From Bacillus sp. FJAT-29790 (GTDB taxonomy: Bacteria > Bacillota > Bacilli > Bacillales > Cytobacillaceae), in contig NZ_JAHNZZ010000001.1 in NCBI RefSeq assembly GCF_019039215.1, forward strand, positions 629,740-693,739: a stretch of DNA of 64,000 nucleotides, given 5' to 3'. Under the pieces are notes generated by a model, which did no database searches, was not told the origin of the DNA, and saw nothing but the letters and a program-made list of their open reading frames with translations. The position numbers and the translations under genes were made by a program. This document shows, piece by piece, positions 34,587 to 43,801 of the stretch (position 1 is its first letter; every line of letters begins with the position of its first letter).

Positions 34587-35583
34587 ACGTGAATCCTTAA
34601 CAGAGCTTGAAATAAAGGAAGCAGTGGACCATATTTTTTCCAATGATGTTACAGATAGTGAGATCGCGGCTTTCCTAATTGGTTTAAAAACAAAAGGAGA
34701 GACGGTTGAGGAAATTGCGGGCTTGGTTAAAGCATTACGGGAAAAATCTCTTTCGTTTAGTAAGAAAATTCCTAATGTTATGGATAATTGTGGAACGGGA
34801 GGTGATGGTTCCAAAAGCTTTAATATTAGCACCACCTCCGCGTTTGTCATTGCTGGAGCAGGAATTCCGGTTGCTAAGCATGGGAATAGAAGCATTTCGA
34901 GCAAGACTGGAAGTGCCGACGTATTGGAGCATATTGGCATTAACTTGAACCTATCGCCTGAGGCGACGGAAGAAATTTTAGAAGAGGTTGGCATTGCCTT
35001 CTTGTTTGCACCACATGTTCATCCGCAAATTAAAAGGATTATGAAGGTGCGCAAGGATTTAAGGATCCCAACAACTTTTAACCTGATTGGGCCGCTAACG
35101 AATCCGGTCGAACTAGAGACACAATTGCTCGGCATCTATCGCCGGGATTTAACGGTTATGTTTGCTGAAGTGTTAAAAGCACTTGGCAGGAAACGAGCAG
35201 TTGTATTGAACGGGGCAGGTTATATGGATGAGGCCTCACTTCAAGGGGAAAACCATCTCGTTATTCTTGAGGATGGAAGGATTATGGAGAAAATTCTTCA
35301 TCCAGATGATGTCGGATTATCCGTTTATAATAATGATGCGATCAGAGGCGGAGATTCAAGGGAAAACTCGGAGATTCTAATGAAGGTTCTAAATGGAGAA
35401 AAAGGTGCTTTTAGAGACACTGTCGTTCTGAATGCAGGGATTGGCATTTTTACAGGCGGCAAAGCGGGAACCATTCAACAAGGGATAAAAATCGCACGGG
35501 ACACCATCGATTCGGGTGCAGCTTTAAATAAACTTGAACAGCTAATAAAAGCAAGCCAATCTTTACAGAAAGAGGTAATTTAA
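34558..35583 (+). CDS. trpD: anthranilate phosphoribosyltransferase
   Basis: The 341-residue enzyme joins anthranilate to PRPP. Family motifs are DNCGTGGDGSKSFNISTTSA (PRPP loop), AKHGNRSISSKTGSADVLE and the hinge region KVRKDLRIPTTFNLIGPL. ATG 34558 (MKVILQRLSE) follows GAGAGGGGTAAGAAC; the frame is open to 34534, but that would place the start before the ribosome site. trpC starts on the base after its stop. Confidence 0.96.
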   Translation: MKVILQRLSERESLTELEIKEAVDHIFSNDVTDSEIAAFLIGLKTKGETVEEIAGLVKALREKSLSFSKKIPNVMDNCGTGGDGSKSFNISTTSAFVIAGAGIPVAKHGNRSISSKTGSADVLEHIGINLNLSPEATEEILEEVGIAFLFAPHVHPQIKRIMKVRKDLRIPTTFNLIGPLTNPVELETQLLGIYRRDLTVMFAEVLKALGRKRAVVLNGAGYMDEASLQGENHLVILEDGRIMEKILHPDDVGLSVYNNDAIRGGDSRENSEILMKVLNGEKGAFRDTVVLNAGIGIFTGGKAGTIQQGIKIARDTIDSGAALNKLEQLIKASQSLQKEVI

Positions 35584-36378
35584 ATGACAACGATCTTAGA
35601 TACAATTTTGGAAGAAAAGAAAAGAGAGGTTCACAGGTTAAAAGATGAGAGCGGTATGGTTACGAGCAGTTTAAACCTTCCGAAGCGTTCATTTCTTTCG
35701 AAGCTTGAAAAGGCCCAACAACTTTCGATTATCGCTGAATTCAAGCGTGCCTCTCCTTCTAAAGGGGAGATCAATATGGCATTAAATCCAGAGGAGCAGG
35801 CAAAATCCTACACTGATTTTGGGGCCGATGCGATTTCAGTTCTGACTGACACATCTTTTTTCAAAGGAAGCTTCTCTGATTTAACTGCTGTTAGTGAGGC
35901 TGTGGATGTACCTGTTCTATGCAAGGATTTTATCATCGACGAAACGCAAATCATCCAGGCGAAAAAAGCTGGGGCAAATTTAATTTTATTAATTGCCGCA
36001 GCTATGGATGCCTCCAGATTGAAAGAACTTTATGAATTTGCGCTTGCGCAAGATCTTGAAGTACTGATGGAAGTCCACAACGAAGAAGAAGTGGAAAAAG
36101 CACTTAAGACGGGAACGCGGCTAATCGGCGTTAATAATCGGAATTTAAAAACATTTGATGTTGATTTGGCGGTTACTGAGAGACTTGCTACCTCTATAAA
36201 AAAGGCTGGGGCTTTCCTCATTAGTGAGAGTGGGATTAAAACCGAAGAGGATGTTAAAAGAGTCATTGCTGCAGGAGCAAACGGAATTCTCGTAGGAGAA
36301 GCCTTTATGTTAGCTGCTAATCTTGAAAAATTATTAAAAGGGATGAAATTGCCATTAAACGAGGTGGTTCAGCAGTGA
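35584..36378 (+). CDS. trpC: indole-3-glycerol phosphate synthase
   Basis: The 264-residue TIM-barrel enzyme closes the indole ring. Visible are IIAEFKRASPSKGEIN (catalytic Lys), VLTDTSFFKGSFSDL, VLCKDFIIDETQI, GVNNRNLKTFDVDL and the phosphate loop ISESGIKTEEDV. It directly abuts trpD and shares four bases with trpF. Confidence 0.96.
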   Translation: MTTILDTILEEKKREVHRLKDESGMVTSSLNLPKRSFLSKLEKAQQLSIIAEFKRASPSKGEINMALNPEEQAKSYTDFGADAISVLTDTSFFKGSFSDLTAVSEAVDVPVLCKDFIIDETQIIQAKKAGANLILLIAAAMDASRLKELYEFALAQDLEVLMEVHNEEEVEKALKTGTRLIGVNNRNLKTFDVDLAVTERLATSIKKAGAFLISESGIKTEEDVKRVIAAGANGILVGEAFMLAANLEKLLKGMKLPLNEVVQQ

Positions 36379-36998
36379 AAGTCAAAATTTGCGGAATCAC
36401 GGATATTGAGATGGCGTTATTTGCAATCGAAAATGGAGCAGACGCTATCGGCTTCGTATTTGCGGAAAGTAAAAGAAGTATCACACCAGAAAGTGCTGGA
36501 GAAATCATCAGCCAATTGCCAGATGGAATTTTAAAAGTGGGTGTGTTCGTAAATGAAACGAAAGAAATGATCGAGGAAATCGTAAACCTTGCAGGAATCA
36601 ATACCATTCAACTTCATGGAGATGAATCTCCGGAATTTTGCAGTGGGTTTAGCCTTCCTGTCGTTAAAGCTTTAAGCATTAGCTCTACTGAAGACCTTTC
36701 AAAAATAAATGACTATTCCTGTGAATACCTATTACTCGACAGCCCAAAAGGGAAATACCGGGGAGGAAATGGGATTGCATTTGATTGGAGCATGCTCGCA
36801 GATGTTGAATTAAATGAGAAAAAAATCATCCTCGCGGGAGGATTGACGATAGAGAATGTGGCTGAAGGTATCGAAAAGGCAGCGCCATATATGGTAGATG
36901 TTAGCAGCGGGGTTGAAACCGATGGGAAAAAGGATGCGGCAAAAATAAAAAGATTTATAGAAAAAGCGAAAAGTACGATGAAGGAGGAAGTAAAATGA
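36375..36998 (+). CDS. trpF: phosphoribosylanthranilate isomerase
   Basis: The 207-residue TIM barrel performs the Amadori rearrangement before TrpC. Catalytic Cys is in [13 protein letters not shown] and the Asp in [14 protein letters not shown]; the phosphate site is [11 protein letters not shown]. The start is GTG 36375, overlapping the trpC stop (GTGA). It is separate from TrpC rather than fused as in enterics. Its end overlaps trpB by four bases. Confidence 0.95.
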   Translation: MKVKICGITDIEMALFAIENGADAIGFVFAESKRSITPESAGEIISQLPDGILKVGVFVNETKEMIEEIVNLAGINTIQLHGDESPEFCSGFSLPVVKALSISSTEDLSKINDYSCEYLLLDSPKGKYRGGNGIAFDWSMLADVELNEKKIILAGGLTIENVAEGIEKAAPYMVDVSSGVETDGKKDAAKIKRFIEKAKSTMKEEVK

Positions 36999-38197
36999 CG
37001 ACTTACACATTACCAGATGAACGGGGCCATTTTGGTATATACGGAGGAAGATATGTACCAGAGACATTGATGCAATCTGTCCTTGAGCTAGAAGTAGAAT
37101 ACAAAAAGGCGATAGCAGACGACTCTTTTCAAAAGGAACTGCAAGGTTTATTAAAAGACTATGTAGGCCGGGAAACACCCTTGTATTTTGCCGAAAACCT
37201 GACGAGACATGCAGGGGGAGCTAAAATCTATTTAAAACGGGAAGATTTAAACCATACAGGCGCACATAAAATCAATAACTCGCTCGGCCAGGCCCTTTTA
37301 GCTGTAAGGATGGGGAAAAAGAAAATTGTCGCCGAGACAGGTGCCGGTCAGCACGGAGTGGCAACAGCAACAGCATGTGCGCTTCTCAATTTGGATTGTG
37401 TCATTTATATGGGAGAGGAGGACATTCAAAGACAGCAGCTAAATGTTTTCCGCATGGAGCTCTTAGGTGCAAAAGTTGTCAGTGTGACATCAGGCAGCGC
37501 TACGTTAAAAGATGCGGTCAATGAAGCGCTTCGTTATTGGGTAACAAATGTGGAGGATACGCATTATATTTTAGGTTCTGTCATGGGGCCACATCCGTTC
37601 CCAATGATTGTTCGTGATTTCCAAAGTGTAATTGGAAATGAAACAAAAAAGCAATACATTGAAAAAGAAGGAAAGCTGCCCGAAGCTGTTGTAGCCTGTA
37701 TCGGGGGCGGCAGCAATGCAATGGGGATGTTTTATCCTTTTATAAAAGATGAGAATGTACGCATGTATGGGGTGGAAGCAGCTGGATTAGGGATTGATAC
37801 AGATAAGCATGCTGCGTCTTTGACAAAAGGGGTGCCGGGTGTGCTCCATGGGGCACTCATGTACTTGCTTCAGGATGAGAACGGACAAATTCAGGAAGCC
37901 CATTCGATCTCGGCTGGATTGGATTACCCAGGCGTAGGTCCAGAGCATAGCTATTTAAAAGATACGGGCCGTGTGCAATATAGTTCTGTTACAGATGAAG
38001 AGGCAATGGAGGGATTGCAGCTCTTGTGTAAAATGGAAGGAATTATTCCGGCGCTCGAAAGTTCTCATGCCGTAGCCTACGCTTTAAAACTGGCACCAAC
38101 AATGAAAGAGGATGAAGGGCTTGTCATTTGTTTATCAGGCAGAGGCGACAAAGATGTGGAAACAGTCAAAGCAAGATTGGGAGGGGAAAGAAAATGA
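36995..38197 (+). CDS. trpB: tryptophan synthase beta chain
   Basis: The 400-residue PLP enzyme condenses indole with serine. The PLP Lys is in [20 protein letters not shown], the COMM-type loop is [14 protein letters not shown], and the phosphate-binding run is [10 protein letters not shown]. Start ATG overlaps the trpF stop. Its last four bases overlap trpA. Confidence 0.97.
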   Translation: MTTYTLPDERGHFGIYGGRYVPETLMQSVLELEVEYKKAIADDSFQKELQGLLKDYVGRETPLYFAENLTRHAGGAKIYLKREDLNHTGAHKINNSLGQALLAVRMGKKKIVAETGAGQHGVATATACALLNLDCVIYMGEEDIQRQQLNVFRMELLGAKVVSVTSGSATLKDAVNEALRYWVTNVEDTHYILGSVMGPHPFPMIVRDFQSVIGNETKKQYIEKEGKLPEAVVACIGGGSNAMGMFYPFIKDENVRMYGVEAAGLGIDTDKHAASLTKGVPGVLHGALMYLLQDENGQIQEAHSISAGLDYPGVGPEHSYLKDTGRVQYSSVTDEEAMEGLQLLCKMEGIIPALESSHAVAYALKLAPTMKEDEGLVICLSGRGDKDVETVKARLGGERK

Positions 38198-38979
38198 ACC
38201 GTATTGAAAGGGTATTTCAGACTCTAAAGGAAAACAATGAAAAGGCATTCGTTCCATATATTATGGCGGGAGATGGCGGATTGGATGCATTGCCAGAGCG
38301 AATTACATTTTTGGAAAAAGCAGGGGCGACAGCGATTGAACTCGGTATTCCTTTTTCCGATCCGGTTGCCGACGGTCCTGTTATCCAAGAGGCTGGAAAC
38401 CGTGCGCTCAAAGATGGTACTTCGCTTAGAGGCGTGATTCAAACGATTGCAAATATCCGGCCAATTGTTCATATTCCGATCATTATCATGACCTATATGA
38501 ACCCGATTATGGCTTACGGAATACAGAACTTCATCTTAGATGCACAGCAAGCCGGCATTGATGGGCTGATTTTGCCAGATTTGCCGATCGAAGAGGAAGA
38601 GATAATTGCTCCATTTGCTGAAAAAGCCGGAATTGAAATTATTCGGCTCGTTACATTAACGAGCCCACTTGAACGAATTCAAGAGATTTCTAGCAGAGGA
38701 AAGGGATTTCTATATGCTGTAACTGTAAACGGAATAACCGGGGCAAGAAAAGGATTCAACGATCAGCTTGGTGAGCATCTTGAAAAGGTGAAAAGTGTTA
38801 GCAGGCTCCCTGTCTTGGCGGGCTTTGGTATTTCTGAACCTGCCCATGTTCAAGAAATGATCCAACATTGTGATGGCGTTATTGTTGGAAGTAAGATCAT
38901 TGAACTGTTGAAACAAAAGGATTTTTCCGGAATAGAAGGTTTAATAAATGCATCCAAAACAGTAGCAGTCAAATCCTAA
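38194..38979 (+). CDS. trpA: tryptophan synthase alpha chain
   Basis: The 261-residue TIM barrel cleaves indole-3-glycerol phosphate and channels indole to TrpB. Catalytic Glu is in [19 protein letters not shown] and the catalytic Asp in [14 protein letters not shown]; phosphate is held by [10 protein letters not shown] and [13 protein letters not shown] 38194 follows GGGAGGGGAAAGAAA inside the trpB end, so the longer frame from 38128 is rejected. It is the last gene of the operon, followed by a strong terminator. Confidence 0.96.
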   Translation: MNRIERVFQTLKENNEKAFVPYIMAGDGGLDALPERITFLEKAGATAIELGIPFSDPVADGPVIQEAGNRALKDGTSLRGVIQTIANIRPIVHIPIIIMTYMNPIMAYGIQNFILDAQQAGIDGLILPDLPIEEEEIIAPFAEKAGIEIIRLVTLTSPLERIQEISSRGKGFLYAVTVNGITGARKGFNDQLGEHLEKVKSVSRLPVLAGFGISEPAHVQEMIQHCDGVIVGSKIIELLKQKDFSGIEGLINASKTVAVKS

Positions 38980-39022
38980 ATAAATAGCTTCCTTCCATCT
39001 TTGGAGGAAGCTATTTATTTTT
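38978..39022 (+). terminator. terminator of the trp operon
   Basis: AAATAAATAGCTTCCTTCC pairs with GGAGGAAGCTATTTATTTTT around ATCTTT, one mismatch, ending in T residues. Confidence 0.93.
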
Positions 39023-39194
39023 GAGGATAATAGTGGTCTGAACTCCGTTTGAAACTATTCCGCTAAACCATTTAGGCTATTTGGTAAAAAATTGTTACCG
39101 GATTTATTTTACCGGGTAATTGCGATCGAAGTCCGGATTATTAATCTAAATTGATGGAAAGATAAAAGAAATTATTGAATTTTTTATAAAAACA

Positions 39195-40510
39195 GTTCAA
39201 GCAGATTTAGGCGTTTCATTAGGGGTATTCAATGTTTCAATTAGTTTAACAGCCTTATTCTCAGGGATTTTCGTTGTGGCTGCAGGTGGAATAGCCGATA
39301 AGGTTGCGAAAGAAAATTACATATATCGGTTTAATATTAAGTATTAGTGGTTCCCTTTGCCTTATTTTGGCTCAAGGAGCTACACTGCTGATTATTGGTC
39401 GGATCATTCAAGGGTTTTCTGCTGCATGTATTATGCCAGCTACAATTGCTTTAGTGAAAGCTTATTTTGATGATGCAGATCGGCAACGCGCTTTAAGTTA
39501 CTGGTCAATTGGATCTTGGGGTGGATCTGGAATTTGCTCTTTTGCAGGTGGGGCCATTGCAACATACATGGGTTGGAAATGGATTTTCGTCTTTTCGATC
39601 ATTTTTGCTCTTCTGGCAATGCTGTTAATTAAAGATACACCAGAAAGTAAAGGGGAACAAACAGGTTCTTCAAAATTTGACTTCAGTGGTTTTGTGGTGT
39701 TCGTTGTCACTATGATTGCATTAAACGTAGTGATTACACGCGGTGCAGATTTTAGATGGACAAGCATCCTCACATTGTCTTTAATCGCGGTCACAATAAT
39801 CGGGACAGTTGTTTTCCTTAAAATTGTTACAAATAAGTCAAACGGTTTTATTGATGTTGCGTTGTTTAAGAATAAACCTTATACAGGTGCTACGATTTCA
39901 AACTTTTTGCTAAATGCTGTAGGCGGAACACTTGTAGTTGCGAATACATATGTACAAATGGGCAGAGGGTATACTGCTTTCCAGTCTGGGATGTTATCCC
40001 TCGGATATTTAGTGTGTGTATTAGTGATGATTCGAGTTGGTGAGAAGTTTTTACAACGATCAGGTGCAAGAAAACCAATGATCATCGGCTCCTTAATTTC
40101 AGCGATTGGGATTAAGTTTATTGGCTTTAACTTTCTTGCCGGGCGTAATCTATACGATCGTCGCTTTCATTGGGTTTATGCTATTCGGGATTGGTTTAGG
40201 AATTTATGCAACTCCATCTACGGACACAGCTGTTGCTAATGCCCCTGCCGATAAAGTTGGTGTTGCTTCAGGAATTTACAAAATGGCAAGTTCACTTGGC
40301 GGTTCGTTCGGAGTCGCAATTTCTGCTACTGTTTATGGGGTCATTCTGACGGCTGGTAATATCGAATTGGCTGCCTCTATTGGACTCTTAACAAATGTAC
40401 TGTTCAGTGTACTTGCGCTAATTGCAATCATTAGTACTGTTCCGGCAAGTGAAGGAATTCGTTTAGAAGATTCATCACTGAAAGGTTTATCGCATGTTAA
40501 AGGGCAGTAA
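39195..40510 (+). pseudogene. broken NorB-like MFS exporter (DHA2)
   Basis: Three frames in a row encode one 12-14-helix MFS transporter. Frame 1 (39195-39302) reads LTALFSGIFVVAAGGIADKV. Frame 2 (39304-about 40110) continues RKKITYIGLILSISGS through DRQRALSYWSIGSWGGSGIC and ANTYVQMGRGYTAFQSG. Frame 3 (about 40106-40510) continues LTFLPGVIYTIVAFIGFML and ATPSTDTAVANAPADKVGVA. The joins at about 39303 and 40110 are frameshifts. About 30 N-terminal residues, including the start and first helix, are missing. The closest relative I recognise is staphylococcal NorB (quinolone exporter). It should be non-functional unless the frameshifts are sequencing errors; the missing start argues against that. 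Confidence 0.88.
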
Positions 40511-40587
40511 AATCTTCATTGAGGAAATTTAATTATTTTTAAGGCTAATCATGATCATAAATATGTAAAAAACTTTAGATATGTAAG

Positions 40588-40623
40588 AAAAAACGGACAA
40601 TCCAAGCGATGTCCGTTTTTTTT
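40588..40623. terminator. terminator between the MFS pseudogene and the DinB gene
   Basis: AAAAAACGGACA pairs with TGTCCGTTTTTT around ATCCAAGCGA; flanked by A and T runs, so it works for both convergent genes. Confidence 0.92.
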
Positions 40624-40638
40624 ATTTACTAAAAGTTA

Positions 40639-41100
40639 TTATCCTCTTCCAATAAACATCGGCAAATCGGTATGACCCATCCCCCGAACATACACAAACA
40701 AATTGCCTTTATGATGGATTTCATGATCCATTGCCATTTGGAATAACTGACGGCCGGTTAGCTCCATGCCAAATACTTTCGTTAAGTCAATCACTTGGTC
40801 TAATTCTTGATCAGTAAGGGAAGCGATTAGATCCTTTGACTTTTCTGTAAAATCCTCTCCTATATGATTAAGGTTTGAGTGTGTAGTTTCTAGTTTCTCA
40901 ATAAAAGGAGAAGCATTTCCATCTTTAATTGTTTTTACAAATTTATGAAATGACGTATACATATGTGTAACTAGTTTCTGAGCAGTCATAGAAGTTTCAG
41001 TAGGCTTGTACTCGTAATTGGCTTCGTCAATTTTCTGAACGAGGTTATTTGTAACTGAACGATGCGATAAAAAATGATTTAACATATTAGATTGACTCAA
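40639..41100 (-). CDS. DinB/YfiT-like metal-binding protein
   Basis: The 153-residue four-helix protein belongs to the DinB superfamily. Candidate metal ligands are His in LVTHMYTSFHKFV and the pair in QMAMDHEIHHKGNLFVYVRGMG, the typical C-terminal H-x3-H block. Members serve as thiol transferases (bacillithiol-dependent) or are damage-induced with unknown role. Start is TTG 41100, eight bases after AGGAGG. Single gene. Confidence 0.85.
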   Translation of the reverse strand: MSQSNMLNHFLSHRSVTNNLVQKIDEANYEYKPTETSMTAQKLVTHMYTSFHKFVKTIKDGNASPFIEKLETTHSNLNHIGEDFTEKSKDLIASLTDQELDQVIDLTKVFGMELTGRQLFQMAMDHEIHHKGNLFVYVRGMGHTDLPMFIGRG

Positions 41101-41188
41101 GATTATTCCTCCTAATAAATTCGTTTCAAGAGTATCACCACGATCTTATCACAAAATATTCCCACTTGCATTTCGAATGAATTGAACT

Positions 41189-41398
41189 TTAGGTAGAAGT
41201 TCCTTTTATCCTCAATTTTCTTTTTAGCAGCTTCGCACAGTTACTTATTTTTCCTTTTAGTACCATTAGCAAACTCCTCACGTATTTTTCAACATTAGAT
41301 TGACCAAATACGCTGCGGTTGACAAAGAAGTAAATTGTTTCCTCGATGATGGCTAATATAATAATAGGAATGATGATTAATAGAAACCAGATCCACAT
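41189..41398 (-). CDS. small single-helix membrane protein
   Basis: The 69-residue product begins MWIWFLLIIIPIIILAIIEE, one strong membrane helix, followed by a basic tail (KLLKRKLRIKGTST). AAAGGGG lies seven bases before ATG 41398; the frame is open to 41419. No family recognised. Its good ribosome site and composition favour a real gene. Confidence 0.55.
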   Translation of the reverse strand: MWIWFLLIIIPIIILAIIEETIYFFVNRSVFGQSNVEKYVRSLLMVLKGKISNCAKLLKRKLRIKGTST

Positions 41399-41399
41399 G

Positions 41400-41625
41400 A
41401 AACGACCCCTTTCTTTCAAGTAATTCCAAATTCATATTCTTATTTGGCTTTGATAAATCTTATTGTTGAAAATCAATACTTGAGGGGAGATTTTGCCTGT
41501 AGAGAACCTTTTTTGTGTTAGCAAAAACCGCTTCTCGGAAGGTAAATCGAATCCGTGTGTCTATCAACAAAATTGATTAACATTGCCTTATTTTTAATAG
41601 GTACGAAAGAATACAGTACGACCAA
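41400..41625. other. spacer without gene
   Basis: AT-rich; no ORF with a ribosome site and no clear hairpin. Confidence 0.3.
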
Positions 41626-41954
41626 TTATGCTGGAGGAATGGTATTTGTCAAAAGTAAAATGAAGAAAATAAGGCCTATAAGTAGAAATAATAGGGATGC
41701 AAAGTCTACGTAATTTGGACGTAATGTAAACTCTTCTCTTTTCGTCGCTAATCCTGTCATCGCGCTAGTTTGGCTGTCATTAAATTTCGTCATCGTCCCA
41801 CCGCTGCTAGAAAACCAAATTGTCACTGTCGCAAACAAAACCACTGCAAAAAACATCAATTCAATAAAACGTATGGAAAAAGCGAGGCAAATAGAACAGT
41901 AAGCCCAGTTTCAATGGCCATAGTGGTTACGAAAATGATGATGCTCTTTTTCAA
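41626..41954 (-). pseudogene. frameshifted small membrane protein gene
   Basis: A TTG at 41954 with GAGGAGGGAATATT starts MKKSIIIFVTTMAIETGLTV and two hydrophobic segments, then hits a stop near 41869. A second frame (41626-41859) continues directly with MFFAVVLFATVTIWFSSSGG and a further helix FASLLFLLIGLIFFILLL. Together they make one protein of about 108 residues with three or four helices, split by a frameshift near 41870. No function known. Confidence 0.65.
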
Positions 41955-42004
41955 AATATTCCCTCCTCTAAAGATGCATATGAAAAGGTTTCGGAAAAAT
42001 GGAA

Positions 42005-42473
42005 AATCAGTAAAAAAGATACTGTGGGGCCGTTATGATGATGTGAATTATGTAGAACATGTTATGCGCTATTACAATCGAGGAAATGGTGGTGTCGTGG
42101 GTGACGCTACACAGTCATTTAATGCGGAGGAAGTCCATTAACATTATGAAAAAGTTTCTTGGCAGACCGTATGTATGGGGGGAAAGACACCCACAGCAGG
42201 AGGGTTTGACTGTTCGGGATTACTGGAATATGCCTTTGCACAAGTCGGCATTGATATGTATGGGACAGCTCAATCTCAGTACAATAAAACAACATCTGTT
42301 CCAGAAGATAAAATTAAGCCAGGCGACTTAGTATTTTCCCGCATACAAGCCCGGAGCATCATTTATGTCGGAACGGTCAATTTAGTAATGCAATTAGCAG
42401 AGGCGGTACTTCTTATTCTTCCGTTGAAGAGTGGAAAAAACTATATACCATCTTAGGTTTTAGACGGATCTGA
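42005..42473 (+). pseudogene. relic of a CwlT/Orf14-type conjugation cell-wall hydrolase (NlpC/P60 domain)
   Basis: Translated pieces line up in order across at least three frames: YDDVNYVEHVMRYY and NAEEVH (about 42037-42140), then NIMKKFLGRPYVWGGKTP, GGFDCSGLLEYAFAQVGIDM and KIKPGDLVF (42141-42340), then SYSSVEEWKKLYTILGFRRI ending at 42473. The Cys of FDCSG is the NlpC/P60 nucleophile. This matches the C-terminal half of the two-domain lytic enzyme encoded by ICEBs1 (cwlT) and Tn916 (orf14). The N-terminal transglycosylase part is absent and several frameshifts are present, so it is dead. Confidence 0.82.
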
Positions 42474-42483
42474 GGTAAACGTC

Positions 42484-42900
42484 ATAGTGCCTAGCCAAAA
42501 GAAAAATTTATTAATGATTGGAGTTGTTGTTGCTGCTTTGGTAATTATGTACGTTTTCAGTTTGCGATTACAGTTGCAAGGAAGCCAGAGCCAATCAGGG
42601 AAACTATAAAGAACAGATTAAAAGTATTGAAAAGGTATTAGAGAATTCAGTAATACTCAGAAAGGGATTTATCATCTTCAATTACTTGAACTTGAAGGTG
42701 ATAATTCGTACTTTGTTTTGTCTCTATCTTATAAAACTAAAATTGAAAATCAGGAAGAAAATGATCGTATTTCATACATCATAGAAAAGATTATTTCAAA
42801 CCCTTTTTATGTTGGGCAATCCTGGTTCCGGCTTATCGGTAATGAAGGAAGAATAATACGCAAACTTTTTTGCTATTCATTCAGAGAATATACAGTATGA
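42484..42900 (+). pseudogene. decayed gene after the CwlT relic, possibly YddI-like
   Basis: A first piece reads VPSQKKNLLMIGVVVAALVI, one membrane helix, then frame changes lead to QGNYKEQIKSIEKVLENS and, from about 42655, QLLELEGDNSYFVLSLSYKT up to 42900. This is the layout of a small bitopic protein of about 140 residues. In ICEBs1 the gene after cwlT (yddI) encodes a small protein of this kind, so it may be its relic; I cannot confirm by sequence. Confidence 0.5.
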
Positions 42901-43323
42901 GATATTGCAATTGTTAAAGATATTCATTTTAAATTTTATCCATTAACGAACGACAGAGTCTTTCGTTAATGGATAAATCTCACGTGTATCTGTATATAAA
43001 TTGGTGGAGATGCTCGAAAAAGTCCCAATAAGGTAAACTCTATTGATACAGCTTTAATAGCACTTTATCTAAAAAAGTTTTTAATGTGAATGTTGTTAAT
43101 TGTCAAAATCCCGACGGTACCCCATTATAATCCCATTCATTTTTTAAATTAAAGTTAAGATCCTGTTCCAATGGGCTAACAATTGTCCGGGATCAGGATT
43201 ATTTTTTTTGAAAAAGAAACATGCAACGATTTTTTGTGTTCCATATATATGTTTATTTGAACTACTAGAATATTAATGTCTATCTCAAAATTTAATTCAA
43301 TATTGAATTTAATGTTTCAAAAA
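42901..43323. other. gene-free stretch with two hairpins
   Basis: TTATCCATTAACGAA pairs with TTCGTTAATGGATAA (about 42938-42975). GATCCTGTTCC pairs imperfectly with GGGATCAGGATT (about 43162-43200) before ATTTTTTTT, a likely terminator insulating the downstream operon. Confidence 0.6.
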
Positions 43324-43371
43324 TGAATCAATTAATTCAAGAAATCATAAATGAATAATTTAATTATGAAT
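43324..43371 (+). promoter_or_regulatory. candidate enhancer (UAS) of the sigma-54 promoter, copy 1
   Basis: TGAATCAATTAATTCA (43324-43339) is an inverted repeat TGAAT-N6-ATTCA. A second AT palindrome-like block, ATAATTTAATTATGAATC, lies at 43356-43373 and recurs before the promoter at 58695. They sit about 60-110 bases upstream of the -24 box, a normal enhancer distance. Confidence 0.65.
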
Positions 43372-43432
43372 CTTTTGAAAGAAAACATGATGAATACTCC
43401 TTTTTATATCTGCTTTCCAACGAGATTGAATT

Positions 43433-43449
43433 TTGGCACTATTCTTGCA
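43433..43449 (+). promoter_or_regulatory. sigma-54 (-24/-12) promoter, thiolase operon
   Basis: TTGGCACTATTCTTGCA: GG at 43435-43436 and GC at 43447-43448 with exactly 10 bases between, matching TTGGCAC-N5-TTGCA. Transcription should start near 43460, leaving a leader of about 340 bases before the thiolase gene. Confidence 0.9.
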
Positions 43450-43513
43450 AGTTGTATAAGTGCAAGGAACATTGCTTTTATTATTTTTTGCCAATAAGAC
43501 AAATAAGGTGGAC

Positions 43514-43582
43514 ATGATGTGTTCAGGCATAAGTTCAATGCAACTTGTGGAATGGGAAGGTAGAAAAAAAGATAACAAGTGA
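43514..43582 (+). CDS. possible short leader peptide after the sigma-54 promoter
   Basis: A 22-codon frame (MMCSGISSMQLVEWEGRKKD...) begins about 54 bases after the predicted start of transcription, behind AAGGTGGAC. The DNA around it is related to that before the 58777 ORF, but the peptides themselves differ. It may be a leader peptide or chance. Confidence 0.25.
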   Translation: MMCSGISSMQLVEWEGRKKDNK

Positions 43583-43801
43583 AGGAGTGAGAAATTTAAA
43601 AACGGACTTGTGAAAAACGTGATAAAAGGTCGGTAAGTGATGAAGGGTACTTAAACAGTTGAAAGTAACGAAACTGTATCTAAATGATTTGATTGAATCT
43701 AGTAGCAATTACTAAAATAACCAGACGTTAAAATAAATCTCTCTATGCCCTGGTTGAGTATTAAAAAGAATAGCAAAACAAAATGTGGAGGGAAAATGAA
43801 A

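Noticed and set aside
41770-42141. 123-codon plus-strand ORF at the decay zone
   Set aside because: It mixes the antisense of the split membrane gene with one frame of the CwlT relic; the two parts belong to different former genes.
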